The translations under genes were made by a program, and so were the position numbers. A stretch of DNA of 48,116 bases from Paenibacillus sp. JCM 10914 (GTDB lineage Bacteria > Bacillota > Bacilli > Paenibacillales > Paenibacillaceae), in assembly GCF_001315105.1 (NCBI RefSeq), contig NZ_BAZR01000036.1, positions 1 to 48,116 on the forward strand, in the 5' to 3' direction. The notes beneath the pieces were generated by a model. It saw only the letters and a program-made list of their open reading frames with translations, searched no databases and had not been told where the DNA came from. Shown here in pieces: positions 1 through 8,072 of this stretch. Every line of letters starts with the position of its first letter. Positions within the stretch are counted from its first letter, which is position 1.

Positions 1-23
1 GGTTGCTTAGCAAAAAAAATCAG

Positions 24-90
24 TTTACAAATTAACTTCTTCCGCGTATTATACATATAAAGTTGGTCTTAGGAAAATAAATTGTATAAG
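24..90 (+). promoter_or_regulatory. Candidate promoters for the pfeT-like gene
   Basis: Two SigA-like promoters can be read. TTTACA at 24-29 and TATTAT at 47-52 are separated by 17 bases. TTGGTC at 63-68 and TATAAG at 85-90 are separated by 16. The second would place the start of transcription inside the Fur/PerR-type box at 97-116, which would suit metal control. No start site can be proven from sequence alone. Confidence 0.45.
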
Positions 91-96
91 TTCAAC

Positions 97-116
97 AATG
101 ATTCTCATTCTCATTT
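97..116 (+). promoter_or_regulatory. Fur/PerR-family operator-like box
   Basis: The stretch AATGATTCTCATTCTCATTT consists of tandem NATTCT/CATTCT/CATTT units and resembles Fur-family boxes built from repeated NATWAT hexamers. It lies about 90 bases upstream of a P1B-4 ATPase gene. In Bacillus subtilis the homologous pfeT is controlled by PerR and Fur, so the position makes sense. The match is imperfect and the choice between Fur, PerR and Zur is open. Confidence 0.55.
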
Positions 117-118
117 AA

Positions 119-152
119 CATGCTGCTCCGGCGATAATGCCGGGGCAGCATG
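119..152 (+). other. GC-rich hairpin in the pfeT leader
   Basis: Bases 119-132 and 139-152 pair over 14 positions (one G-U) around a GATAAT loop. No U-run follows, so it is not a standard intrinsic terminator of this strand. It sits between the metal-box region and the ribosome-binding site. It may be the end of a gene lying before the window, or a leader structure. Confidence 0.55.
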
Positions 153-208
153 TGTCATTTTCAGGGTAGTAATAATGGATTTCATTCTCAATTAGGAAGG
201 TGATTGAC

Positions 209-2214
209 ATGCAATGGATACAACGACAAACGGCGACGGGCCGAATATCATCAATCGAAAATGGAGCTGATCCGCGTGAGCCGCGGCAGCCTGGCAAGTG
301 GGATATCCGAAGTCTACTTAGCAATCCGGAGGTGGCCGCTGCTCTTGGCAGCGGGGTGCTGATGTTGGTCGCGTGGGCGGCGGGCTCATGGTCTCAACCG
401 TTATCTATCGTGCTATATATTATTTCTTACGCTGTCGGGGGCTGGGTTAAAGCCAAGGAAGGGTAGAGACTCTTCTGAAAGAGCGCGATCTGGACGTGAA
501 CCTGCTTATGATTGCAGCGGCCATCGGTGCGGCTGCGATCGGTTACTGGAATGAAGGCGCGATGCTGATCTTTATTTTTGCCATGAGCGGTGCCCTGGAG
601 AGCTATACGATGGAGAGAAGCCGTAAGGATATTTCCTCACTGATGGAACTGCAGCCCGAAACAGCGCTGCGTCTTGAGCAGGGGGAGATGGTATCTGTCT
701 CCGTCCACCAGCTAGAGGTTGGCGATTTGATTCTCGTGAAGCCGGGAGAGCTGATTCCGGCTGACGGCACGATATATCGAGGCGCATCCTCCGTTAATCA
801 GGCTTCGATTACCGGCGAGTCTGTGCCGGTCGATAAGACGGTAGGGAGTGAAGTATTCGCCGGTACGTTGAATGGTGAAGGTGTGCTGTACGTGGAAGTG
901 ACCCAATCCGCGGAAGCTACGCTGTTCGCCAAGATTATTCGCCTTGTAGAAGAAGCGGAGAATGAAGTTCCCGCATCGCAAAGATTCATGAAGCGATTTG
1001 AATCCGTGTATGCACGCGTCGTTGTGATCGCGACCGTCGCGATCATTACATTAGCTCCAGCGGTGCTCGGCTGGGATTGGGATACGACTTTCTATAAAGC
1101 CATGGTCTTTCTTGTTGTAGCATCCCCATGCGCACTGGTGTCTTCCATTATGCCTGCGATGCTCTCGGCAATATCGAATCGCGCCAGACAAGGCGTGTTA
1201 TTCAAGGGTGGGGCTCACATTGAGAATCTGGCACAAACGGCGGTTGTAGCTTTTGACAAGACAGGTACGTTGACGATGGGAACGCCGGTGGTTACAGATT
1301 TTATCGCAGGCGAGGGCTGGGAGCGCGAGGAACTGCTCGGCATCAGTGCGTCGATCGAATGGATGTCGAAGCATCCGCTGGCCCAGGCCATCGTCCAGTA
1401 CGCAGAGGGCGCGGGTGCGCCAAGACGTCAGGTAGAACATGCGCAGTCGTTGACCGGATGGGGCATGCAGGCGGAGCTGGATGGCGTGGTCTGGAAGATT
1501 GGGAAGAGCGATATGCTTGATCAAGATGATGCCGCAGACGCGCCAAATAACCTGGATCAGCTATCCGCCGGCTCCAAGTCGTATTGGATTTCGGCTCGGA
1601 ACCGACTGGAGGCTGAAGGCAAGACGGTATCGGTGATGATGAAGGGTAATTGTATTGTCGGGATGATTGCGCTGCAGGATGCGGTTCGCCCTCAGGCTGC
1701 GGCGGCGATAAAACAACTGCAGAAGCTCGGGATTACCGTAGCGATGCTGACAGGGGACCGGAAGGTCACCGCGCAAGTGATCGCAGCACAGAGCGGCGTC
1801 GATATGGTATTCTCCGACCTGCTCCCGGAAGATAAAGTGCGGCACATTAAAGAGCTTCGTGCCAAGTATGGGCATGTGGTGATGGTAGGCGACGGCGTTA
1901 ACGATGCGCCGGCACTAGCTACGGCTACCGTAGGCATTGGAATGGGGGTATCGGGCAGCGGCACCGCCTTGGAGGTTGCCGATGCCGTGCTCATGAACGA
2001 TAATATCGAAGAGATCGCGAGCACGGTGAAGGTGGCGCGGAAGGTGCAGCGGATCATTAAGCAGAATATGATCTTTGCCATCACCGTTATTGCAACCTTG
2101 ATCATCGCGAACTTCATGGAAGGCGTCGCGCTCCCGCTTGGGGTGATTGGCCATGAGGGAAGCACGATCCTCGTCATATTGAACGGACTGCGACTGCTGC
2201 GTTCCAAAGCTTGA
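209..2214 (+). CDS. pfeT: P1B-4-type heavy-metal (probably Fe2+) efflux ATPase, frameshifted as read
   Basis: A P-type ATPase that would pump a transition metal out across the membrane. The SPC metal-site motif of the transmembrane region is encoded at 1123-1131, the phosphorylation motif DKTGT near 1255, the HP locus (SKHPLA) near 1369, GDGVNDAP near 1888, and the HEGST motif of the last membrane part at 2152-2166. SPC plus HEG[GS]T is the signature of P1B-4 pumps, the group of B. subtilis PfeT (formerly ZosA), CtpD and CoaT; there is no N-terminal metal-binding domain. The start is ATG 209 after the AGGAAGG site at 194-200, rather than a GTG at 200 that lies inside that site. Frame is lost at about 460-466 in GGGTAGAG; one more T restores a 668-aa protein of normal size. 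Fe2+ as substrate is inferred from family and operator. Confidence 0.85.
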
Positions 2215-2258
2215 GTGACGTTGTTTAGGAAAAAGGTATGAAAGGGGAATGAAAGTAT

Positions 2259-3356
2259 TTGAAAGTCGCAGCGATGTTCTATGATTCGCCATATGGCGAT
2301 GCTTACCGCTGGCTCATTGATTATGGGATAGAGAAAGCCGATACTTTTATGCTTTCACGGAGCCTCCATTCCGAACTGCTTGAGGAAGGAGAGAACGTAC
2401 TGACCCAGCTCGAACCTTTCTTGATTCGGAAGTACGGCATCACTCAAGAAGAGCTCGAGAGCAGGTATAAGGAAATAACGGAAGAAGATATGTTCCCCAA
2501 AGAAGACAAGAAGAAAAACGAGGCTGCACGTCATAAAGGAATCGAGTATCGGAGTGGTACTTATTATGTATACAGATGTTCCAAGGAAGCAGCCGACATA
2601 CTGAAGAACGCCGCTGAACATTGGTTTGAATGGGAGCACCCCCATTTGCCGGCCGATTTATGGTTCCTGGATAAGGATGGGAATGATTTCATTCATAATA
2701 TCGCCCACGAATCGATGGGTGGCATTCATGTTGATGTGGAGGAAGCGGAGAGAATCAATGAGACTGTGCCCGGGATGTTCATTATGAGACGGGGTCATAA
2801 GAACAACTTCGAGTCCTTTTGGCAGGATGCGTTGTTTCACAAGCCGCGGAAGCTTGAGCTATACGGATTTGGCATCGAGGCTATCCCCGAATCGATCGGG
2901 CAACTCAAGGAGTTGAGGGAGTTGTCCATCCACGAAAGTAATGTCACGATGCTTCCTGAAGCTTTATCAGAGCTTAATCAGTTAGAGGAATTGACCGTCT
3001 ACACTGCAGATCTGAAGGAAATTCCTGCGTGGGTCGGGAATCTGACGCAGCTGAAACATCTGAGAATTGCGTGTGGGAGTTATCATGGAGCTACGGATTA
3101 TATCATACCTAGGGAAGAAGTTGCGCTAACCCAAGTGCCTCCCGAGATCGGTCGGTTGAAGCAGCTAGAGAGTCTAAGTATCAATTATACAGGAATTACA
3201 GATCTGCCCGAGGAGTTGGCTCAGTTAGAGAAGCTCCGCTATCTGGATCTTAGCAGGAACAGATTAAGGGAGGAACCAAGTATATTAAAAAGATTACCCG
3301 TACTCCAAAACGTGTGCCTGTCCGGTAATGAGTATAACCATGCCGATCATTCATAA
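2259..3356 (+). CDS. Leucine-rich-repeat protein with an unrecognised N-terminal half
   Basis: The protein has 365 residues, or 360 if it begins at the in-frame ATG at 2274. The TTG start at 2259 follows an AGGGG site at a slightly long distance. Roughly residues 195-355 form short leucine-rich repeats of the type LxxLxxLxL..N.LxxLPxxL, each about 23 residues. The first half is charged, has no signal peptide or membrane segment, and carries no domain I recognise. It follows pfeT by 44 bases and could be read from the same transcript. A hairpin terminator follows. LRRs usually bind proteins; nothing in the sequence names the partner. Confidence 0.75.
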   Translation: MKVAAMFYDSPYGDAYRWLIDYGIEKADTFMLSRSLHSELLEEGENVLTQLEPFLIRKYGITQEELESRYKEITEEDMFPKEDKKKNEAARHKGIEYRSGTYYVYRCSKEAADILKNAAEHWFEWEHPHLPADLWFLDKDGNDFIHNIAHESMGGIHVDVEEAERINETVPGMFIMRRGHKNNFESFWQDALFHKPRKLELYGFGIEAIPESIGQLKELRELSIHESNVTMLPEALSELNQLEELTVYTADLKEIPAWVGNLTQLKHLRIACGSYHGATDYIIPREEVALTQVPPEIGRLKQLESLSINYTGITDLPEELAQLEKLRYLDLSRNRLREEPSILKRLPVLQNVCLSGNEYNHADHS

Positions 3357-3370
3357 GAACCAGTTTTACG

Positions 3371-3399
3371 AGGCCGCACCTACTACGGGGCGGTCTTTT
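3371..3399 (+). terminator. Rho-independent terminator after the LRR gene
   Basis: GGCCGC near 3372 pairs with GCGGTC ending at 3395 (one G-U), followed by a short T-run. Confidence 0.6.
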
Positions 3400-3450
3400 G
3401 GCTATTGAGAAGCTTCATTATAAATTCATGTTGCAGACCGGGTGTAGATA

Positions 3451-3479
3451 TTGACAGGTGGTCGATATATTATCATAAT
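3451..3479 (+). promoter_or_regulatory. SigA promoter of trxB
   Basis: A perfect -35 TTGACA (3451-3456), a 17-base spacer and -10 CATAAT (3474-3479). Transcription would start close to 3486, directly beside the PerR box. Confidence 0.75.
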
Positions 3480-3489
3480 TAATACTAAT

Positions 3490-3504
3490 TTATAATTATT
3501 ATAA
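3490..3504 (+). promoter_or_regulatory. Perfect PerR box (7-1-7) before trxB
   Basis: TTATAATTATTATAA matches the Bacillus PerR consensus TTATAATNATTATAA at every position. It starts about 11 bases after the -10 element, where a bound repressor would block transcription. The region is AT-rich, so chance is not excluded, but an exact 15-base match in this position is unlikely to be accidental. It predicts peroxide-inducible trxB. Confidence 0.75.
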
Positions 3505-3536
3505 TTAACTGTTGCATATACAGGAGGGAATCATTT

Positions 3537-4478
3537 ATGTACAAATCCGTTATTATCGGCACCGGCCCGGCGGGGCTTACGGCAGCTATTTACCTCGCAC
3601 GCGCTAATCTTAGCCCATTGGTGATTGAAGGTCCGCAACCTGGAGGACAGTTGACAACGACGACCGACGTTGAGAATTTCCCAGGCTTTCCTGATGGAAT
3701 TATGGGCCCGGAACTGATGGATAACATGCGGAAGCAGGCAGAACGCTTTGGCGCTGAATTCCGTACGGGCTGGGTGAACAGCGTCGAGTTCGGGGAGCGT
3801 CCGTTCAAGCTGGACGTCGAAGATATCGGAGAGATCGTTACAGAGACCTTGATTATCTCAACAGGTGCAACAGCGAAGTATCTGGGAATTCCAGGAGAGC
3901 AGGACAACGTTGGACGTGGTGTAAGCACATGCGCAACTTGCGACGGATTCTTCTTCCGCGGCAAGGAAATCGTTGTTATCGGTGGTGGGGATTCCGCCCT
4001 GGAAGAAGCGAACTTCTTGACTCGTTTCGCTTCCAAGGTTACCTTGATTCATCGTCGCGACGAGCTGCGGGCATCGAAGATCATGCAGGACCGTGCCCGT
4101 GCCAACGAGAAGATTGAATGGTCCCTAAACCGTTCGCCGCAAGAGGTTATTGCGGATGAGCAGGGTGTGAAGGGTGTGCGTGTGATCAACAACGAGACGG
4201 GTGAAGAGGAGATTATCGAAGCAAGCGGCGTATTCGTGGCTATCGGCCATCATCCGAATACCAGTTTCCTCGGCGGCAGCATTACGACGGATCCTAACGG
4301 CTATATCGTGACGACGCCAGGTACGTCGGAGACGAATATTCAAGGCGTATTCGCATGCGGCGACGTGCAGGATACCCGCTACAGACAAGCCATCACAGCA
4401 GCAGGCAGCGGATGCATGGCGGCGATGGATGCCGAGAAGTATATCGAGAGCCTGGAACACAGTGCCGTCGTATTGTAA
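3537..4478 (+). CDS. trxB: Thioredoxin-disulfide reductase
   Basis: Cytosolic flavoenzyme that uses NADPH to reduce thioredoxin. The 313-aa length is typical. An FAD-binding GxGPAG motif is at the N-terminus, the redox-active CATC pair is Cys132/Cys135, the NADPH-binding GGGDSA follows near residue 147, and a C-terminal GDV motif binds FAD again. The start has a GGAGGG site 8 bases upstream. A consensus SigA promoter and a perfect PerR box precede it, and a glutaredoxin-like gene follows after 50 bases, which points to a thiol-redox operon induced by peroxide. In Staphylococcus aureus trxB is a known PerR target; in B. subtilis trxB is better known as a Spx target. Confidence 0.97.
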   Translation: MYKSVIIGTGPAGLTAAIYLARANLSPLVIEGPQPGGQLTTTTDVENFPGFPDGIMGPELMDNMRKQAERFGAEFRTGWVNSVEFGERPFKLDVEDIGEIVTETLIISTGATAKYLGIPGEQDNVGRGVSTCATCDGFFFRGKEIVVIGGGDSALEEANFLTRFASKVTLIHRRDELRASKIMQDRARANEKIEWSLNRSPQEVIADEQGVKGVRVINNETGEEEIIEASGVFVAIGHHPNTSFLGGSITTDPNGYIVTTPGTSETNIQGVFACGDVQDTRYRQAITAAGSGCMAAMDAEKYIESLEHSAVVL

Positions 4479-4528
4479 AATGATAGATGCAGAGTTAGAG
4501 ATTATGGAGTAGAGGAGACGAACCGACT

Positions 4529-4765
4529 ATGGAAAATGTAATTGTCTACACATCGAACAACTGCCCGCATTGCAAACAGGTGAAAGGCTACCTGACCGAG
4601 CAGGGGATCGGATTTGAAGAGCGCAATATCGAGACTAACGACGAATTCGCACAGCAAGTGTGGGATATGGGCGTACGCGCGGTTCCGCTTACCATTATCG
4701 GCGAGCATCGGATTTTGGGCATGAACAAGCTTCAATTCAACAAGGCGTTGAATCCGGAAGCGTAA
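4529..4765 (+). CDS. Glutaredoxin-like / NrdH-type redoxin
   Basis: A 78-aa thioredoxin-fold protein with a CPHC active site (Cys12, Cys15), the cis-proline motif AVPLT, and a C-terminal GMNKLQ segment. Small redoxins of this size reduce disulfides on target enzymes, and many are recycled directly by thioredoxin reductase. Placement 50 bases after trxB, before a shared terminator, supports that pairing here. GAGGAG precedes the ATG. Whether it serves ribonucleotide reductase, as NrdH does, is not shown; no nrd genes are in the window. Confidence 0.85.
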   Translation: MENVIVYTSNNCPHCKQVKGYLTEQGIGFEERNIETNDEFAQQVWDMGVRAVPLTIIGEHRILGMNKLQFNKALNPEA

Positions 4766-4786
4766 CATATAGACTGGTATCTACCA

Positions 4787-4823
4787 AAAAAGGCTCTTTC
4801 CATGACATGGAAAGAGCCTTTTT
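4787..4823. terminator. Bidirectional terminator between grx and the 66-aa membrane protein gene
   Basis: A 14-bp stem (4791-4804 with 4806-4819) with an A-run before and a T-run after, so it can stop transcripts from both converging sides. Confidence 0.85.
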
Positions 4824-4846
4824 ATTGCTGTTTTGTGGAACGGTCG

Positions 4847-5047
4847 TCAGCCAAAAAACATATTCATGATGAGCTGAAATACGACGTATACGCCGGCTCC
4901 CGAGCCTATCAGAATAAATCCTGCCTTCTTCTTGGACTGAAAGAAGCGCAGAATGCCCAGGCTAAACAATGGTGCAATGATCAGGAGAAACAGAAGTACC
5001 GTCACAAACACGTCTGCTGATATTTCCGCGGTGCTAACATAGGTCAT
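4847..5047 (-). CDS. Small two-helix membrane protein, function unknown
   Basis: A 66-aa protein with two predicted membrane helices (about residues 11-32 and 42-63) separated by a basic loop with SKKK. The ATG has a clear site (AGGGAGAGGAAAG) upstream on this strand. It converges on the trxB operon across a shared terminator. I do not recognise the family; the ribosome-binding site and position support a real gene. Confidence 0.6.
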   Translation of the reverse strand: MTYVSTAEISADVFVTVLLFLLIIAPLFSLGILRFFQSKKKAGFILIGSGAGVYVVFQLIMNMFFG

Positions 5048-5201
5048 TTGAATCTTTCCTCTCCCTTACGTATAACGATCACACGCTCTTCTCTAGTAAC
5101 AGCGTGGCATAAATGATCAGGATGAGAACTATTATAGCCGAAAACCGGATGTTTTTCCTTATTCAGCATAGCCATAAATGCGACAAAATAACGTCAATTT
5201 A

Positions 5202-6368
5202 TTAATGAACCGGCATGGACACCCGTACGGGACTCAAAAATTGCGAGATCGCAGAGTATGCAGCTCCGATCATGGTCGAGCGGCTGCCCAGCTGAGCAAA
5301 TCGGATTTCCATTAACTCACGGTGATACGGCAGCGTACGCTTTGCTACGACCTGCCGGAGCGTGGGCTCTAGCCAAGCTCTCGCATCGGAGAGGGGGCCG
5401 CCAATAATTACCGATTGTGGGTTAAACCCGTTAACCAGGTTTGTAATGCCCACGCCCAAATACCGTCCAAGCTCCTCGAATTGACGAATGGCTTCAGGAT
5501 GACCCTCATCCGCATGTCGAATCAATTCCGGCGTTTTGCTTGATGGGAGAGAGGCTCGATGCTCGTATGATTTCTCCGAGGCGTACAACTCCCAGCAACC
5601 GCGATTGCCGCAAGTGCACTCGATGCCATCGGCATTAATAGACATATGACCACTCTCGCCAGCGTAACCACGTGCTCCCTTATATAGTTCCCCGTTAATA
5701 ATGATGCCAGAGCCAATACCGCTGCCAGCACTGATGTACAGAAGATGGCGTACATGCTGGCCCGCGCCGAAGCGCAACTCGCCTTGGGCGCCTGCGTTCG
5801 CTTCATTATCTATCGTGACTGGAAGTCCAAGCTCTTCTTCCAATCGGTGCTGCAGCGGCACCATCTCCCATCCGAGGTTCGGGGCGAAGAGAATCGTGCC
5901 ATCTCCGTCGACCATGCCCGGCACGCCTACACCAATCCCGATGATGCCATAAGGGAGGGAGGCGCTTGTCTCATCATTTCCTTGGTCATTCGAATCATTA
6001 ACTCCGTTACCGAATCCACGTCATGTTGTTCGATGGGGGTTTCGTCCTCAGCTAGGATGCGGCCTTCCAGATCGGTCAGCACGGCAGTCAACTGCTTAAC
6101 CCGCAATTCAACCCCGACGGCATAACCGGCTTGCCCGTTAAACAGAAGCAGCTGCGGCTTTCTGCCGCCGCTGGACTCCCCCGGCCCGATCTCTTGCACA
6201 AGGTGATTGGTGCACAGCTCCTGAACGAGATTAGAGACCGTAGCTTTATTTAAGCCCGTGAGTGGAGACTTTAGCCCGTGAGACAGGCGCATGCTGACGG
6301 ATGGTATCGAGTATGATGGATGTGTTTATTTTCTTGACCAGTGCCTGGTCACCCGTAATATTCGTCAT
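5202..6368 (-). CDS. xylR: Xylose repressor XylR (ROK family), frameshifted twice as read
   Basis: A ROK-family repressor with an N-terminal winged helix-turn-helix (TGLNKATVSNLVQEL) and a C-terminal sugar-kinase-like domain (GVPGMVDGDG, SAGSGIGSGI, and the zinc-binding CTCGNRGCWE). The true start is ATG 6366-6368 behind AAAGGATG. It is divergent from xylA, as in Bacillus, and would repress the xyl genes in the absence of xylose. Frame is broken near 6255 (one extra A in GCTAAAG) and near 5960 (one C missing in CCTCCCTCCC). Repairing both gives 388 aa, the normal length. If the breaks are real, the xyl genes would be constitutive. Confidence 0.85.
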
Positions 6369-6434
6369 GTTTATTCATCCTTTAGTCTGTTCGAGTTCTT
6401 TCAATCAGGGTTCATATCGGATTGATATGCTCAT

Positions 6435-6463
6435 AGTCTAGGCTCAAATTTCGGAAAATGCAA
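6435..6463 (-). promoter_or_regulatory. Possible xylR promoter
   Basis: On the reverse strand TTGCAT and TAGACT are separated by 17 bases, about 70 bases before the xylR start. The match is weak in the -10. Confidence 0.35.
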
Positions 6464-6540
6464 CAGGGTGTAGCCGCGGCGAGCAGACAAGTGTGCAATC
6501 ATAGGAAATTATCAACTGCTTGCAAAAGTTGTATTCAAAT

Positions 6541-6567
6541 AACTTAGTTTAACCAATAGACAAAGTT
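6541..6567. promoter_or_regulatory. Probable XylR operator
   Basis: An imperfect inverted repeat (AACTTAG and CAAAGTT, 13 bases apart) overlaps the predicted xylA -35 element, where a repressor would block RNA polymerase. It shares the TTAGTTT element of Bacillus xyl operators, but the second half diverges. Confidence 0.5.
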
Positions 6568-6585
6568 AAAAAGCTGTGTTAGGAT
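6557..6585 (+). promoter_or_regulatory. Promoter of xylA-xylB
   Basis: TAGACA (6557-6562), a 17-base spacer and TAGGAT (6580-6585). The operator overlaps the -35 and the cre site lies at the predicted transcription start. Confidence 0.5.
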
Positions 6586-6590
6586 AACGT

Positions 6591-6604
6591 TGTAAGCGTT
6601 AACC
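6591..6604 (+). promoter_or_regulatory. Catabolite-responsive element (cre)
   Basis: TGTAAGCGTTAACC fits the CcpA-site consensus TGWAARCGYTWNCW at 13 of 14 positions. It predicts glucose repression of xylAB through CcpA. Confidence 0.75.
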
Positions 6605-6635
6605 AAACCTTAATCAGGTATAGGAGGATTTATAC

Positions 6636-7952
6636 ATGGCTTATTTCAACAACATTAGCAAAGTCGAGTACGAAGGCAGCACATCGACGAACCCTTATGC
6701 TTTTAAATTTTATAATCCAACCGAAGTCGTAGCAGGCAAAACAATGGAGGAGCATCTCCGTTTCGCCATGGCTTACTGGCATACATTGACTGCAGGCGGT
6801 TCCGATCCGTTCGGTGCCGACACCGCAGTTCGTCCTTGGGGCAAATACTCCGGCATGGACCTCGCGAAAGCCCGCGTAGAAGCAGGCTTTGAATTCATGG
6901 AGAAGCTGAATCTTCCGTACTTCTGCTTCCACGATGTGGACATCGCGCCGGAAGGCAGCAATCTGCGTGAGTTCTACAACAACATCGACACCGTTGTGGA
7001 TTCGATCGAAGACCATATGAAATCCACCGGCAAGAAATTGTTGTGGAACACGGCGAACATGTTCACCAATCCTCGCTTCATGCACGGTGCAGGTACGACT
7101 TGCAATGCGGACGTATACGCTCATGCAGCTGCACAAGTGAAGAAAGGTCTTGAGGTTGGTAAGCGTCTGGGCGCCGAGAACTATGTGTTCTGGGGCGGTC
7201 GCGAAGGTTATGAGACGTTGTTGAACACCGATATGGGCCTGGAACTGGATAACCTTGCACGTCTGTTCCATATGGCTGTGGACTATGCGAAGGAGATCGG
7301 CTTTGACGCTCAATTCCTGATCGAGCCGAAACCGAAGGAGCCAACGAAGCATCAATACGACTTCGATGCGGCTACAACGATCGCATTCCTGCAGAAATAC
7401 GGTTTGGAGAAGCATTTCAAGCTGAATCTGGAAGCGAACCATGCGACACTGGCTGGTCATACGTTCGAACATGAGCTTCGCGTTGCACGCATTAACGGCA
7501 TGCTCGGTTCCCTGGATGCGAACCAAGGCGACATGCTGATCGGATGGGATACCGATGAATTCCCAGTGAACATCTATGATGCTACCTTGACCCTGTATGA
7601 AGTGCTGATGAACGGCGGTCTTGGCCGCGGTGGTGTTAACTTTGATGCGAAGGTACGTCGTCCGTCCTTCGAGCCGGAAGATCTGTTCCATGCGCATATC
7701 GCAGGTATGGACACATATGCAAAAGGCCTGAAAGTCGCCGCGAAGCTGATCGAGGATCGGGTGTTCGAGAACTTCATCGACAATCGTTACAGCAGCTTCA
7801 AGGAAGGCATCGGTGCCGATGTCGTGGCAGGTAAGGCTACGCTCGCTTCCCTTGCTGAATATGCGCTGAACAACGAATCCCCTCGTCAGAACGAGTCCGG
7901 ACGCCAAGAGATGCTCAAAGGCATTCTGAACCAGTACATTCTCTCGAACTAA
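6636..7952 (+). CDS. xylA: Xylose isomerase
   Basis: Converts D-xylose to D-xylulose, the first step of xylose use. The 438 residues match the class II (longer) isomerases. The catalytic HDVD segment (His99, Asp102), WGGREGYETL, the metal-binding region IEPKPKEPTKHQYDFD and the later DANQGD motif are all present. An AGGAGG site precedes the ATG. It is the first gene of xylAB and is divergent from xylR. No xylose transporter gene is in the window. Confidence 0.97.
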   Translation: MAYFNNISKVEYEGSTSTNPYAFKFYNPTEVVAGKTMEEHLRFAMAYWHTLTAGGSDPFGADTAVRPWGKYSGMDLAKARVEAGFEFMEKLNLPYFCFHDVDIAPEGSNLREFYNNIDTVVDSIEDHMKSTGKKLLWNTANMFTNPRFMHGAGTTCNADVYAHAAAQVKKGLEVGKRLGAENYVFWGGREGYETLLNTDMGLELDNLARLFHMAVDYAKEIGFDAQFLIEPKPKEPTKHQYDFDAATTIAFLQKYGLEKHFKLNLEANHATLAGHTFEHELRVARINGMLGSLDANQGDMLIGWDTDEFPVNIYDATLTLYEVLMNGGLGRGGVNFDAKVRRPSFEPEDLFHAHIAGMDTYAKGLKVAAKLIEDRVFENFIDNRYSSFKEGIGADVVAGKATLASLAEYALNNESPRQNESGRQEMLKGILNQYILSN

Positions 7953-8000
7953 TAATCAGCCAAGACTTATCGGCTTGAATGTGTACGATGAAATTCTAAC

Positions 8001-8030
8001 CTACACCGGCTCCCTGCAGGGAAGCGGTGT
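8001..8030 (+). other. Hairpin between xylA and xylB
   Basis: Two 15-base arms (TACACCGGCTCCCTG and CAGGGAAGCGGTGTA) pair except at two positions. No T-run follows, so it is probably an mRNA-stabilising or processing element or a weak attenuator inside the operon. Confidence 0.55.
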
Positions 8031-8072
8031 ACTATTGTATGTAGCGATCCGCAATATCGAAGGAGGATGTAG

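Noticed and set aside
6630..7907. Long open frame (425 codons) on the reverse strand over xylA
   Set aside because: It is the antisense shadow of xylose isomerase; it has no ribosome-binding site and the protein resembles nothing.
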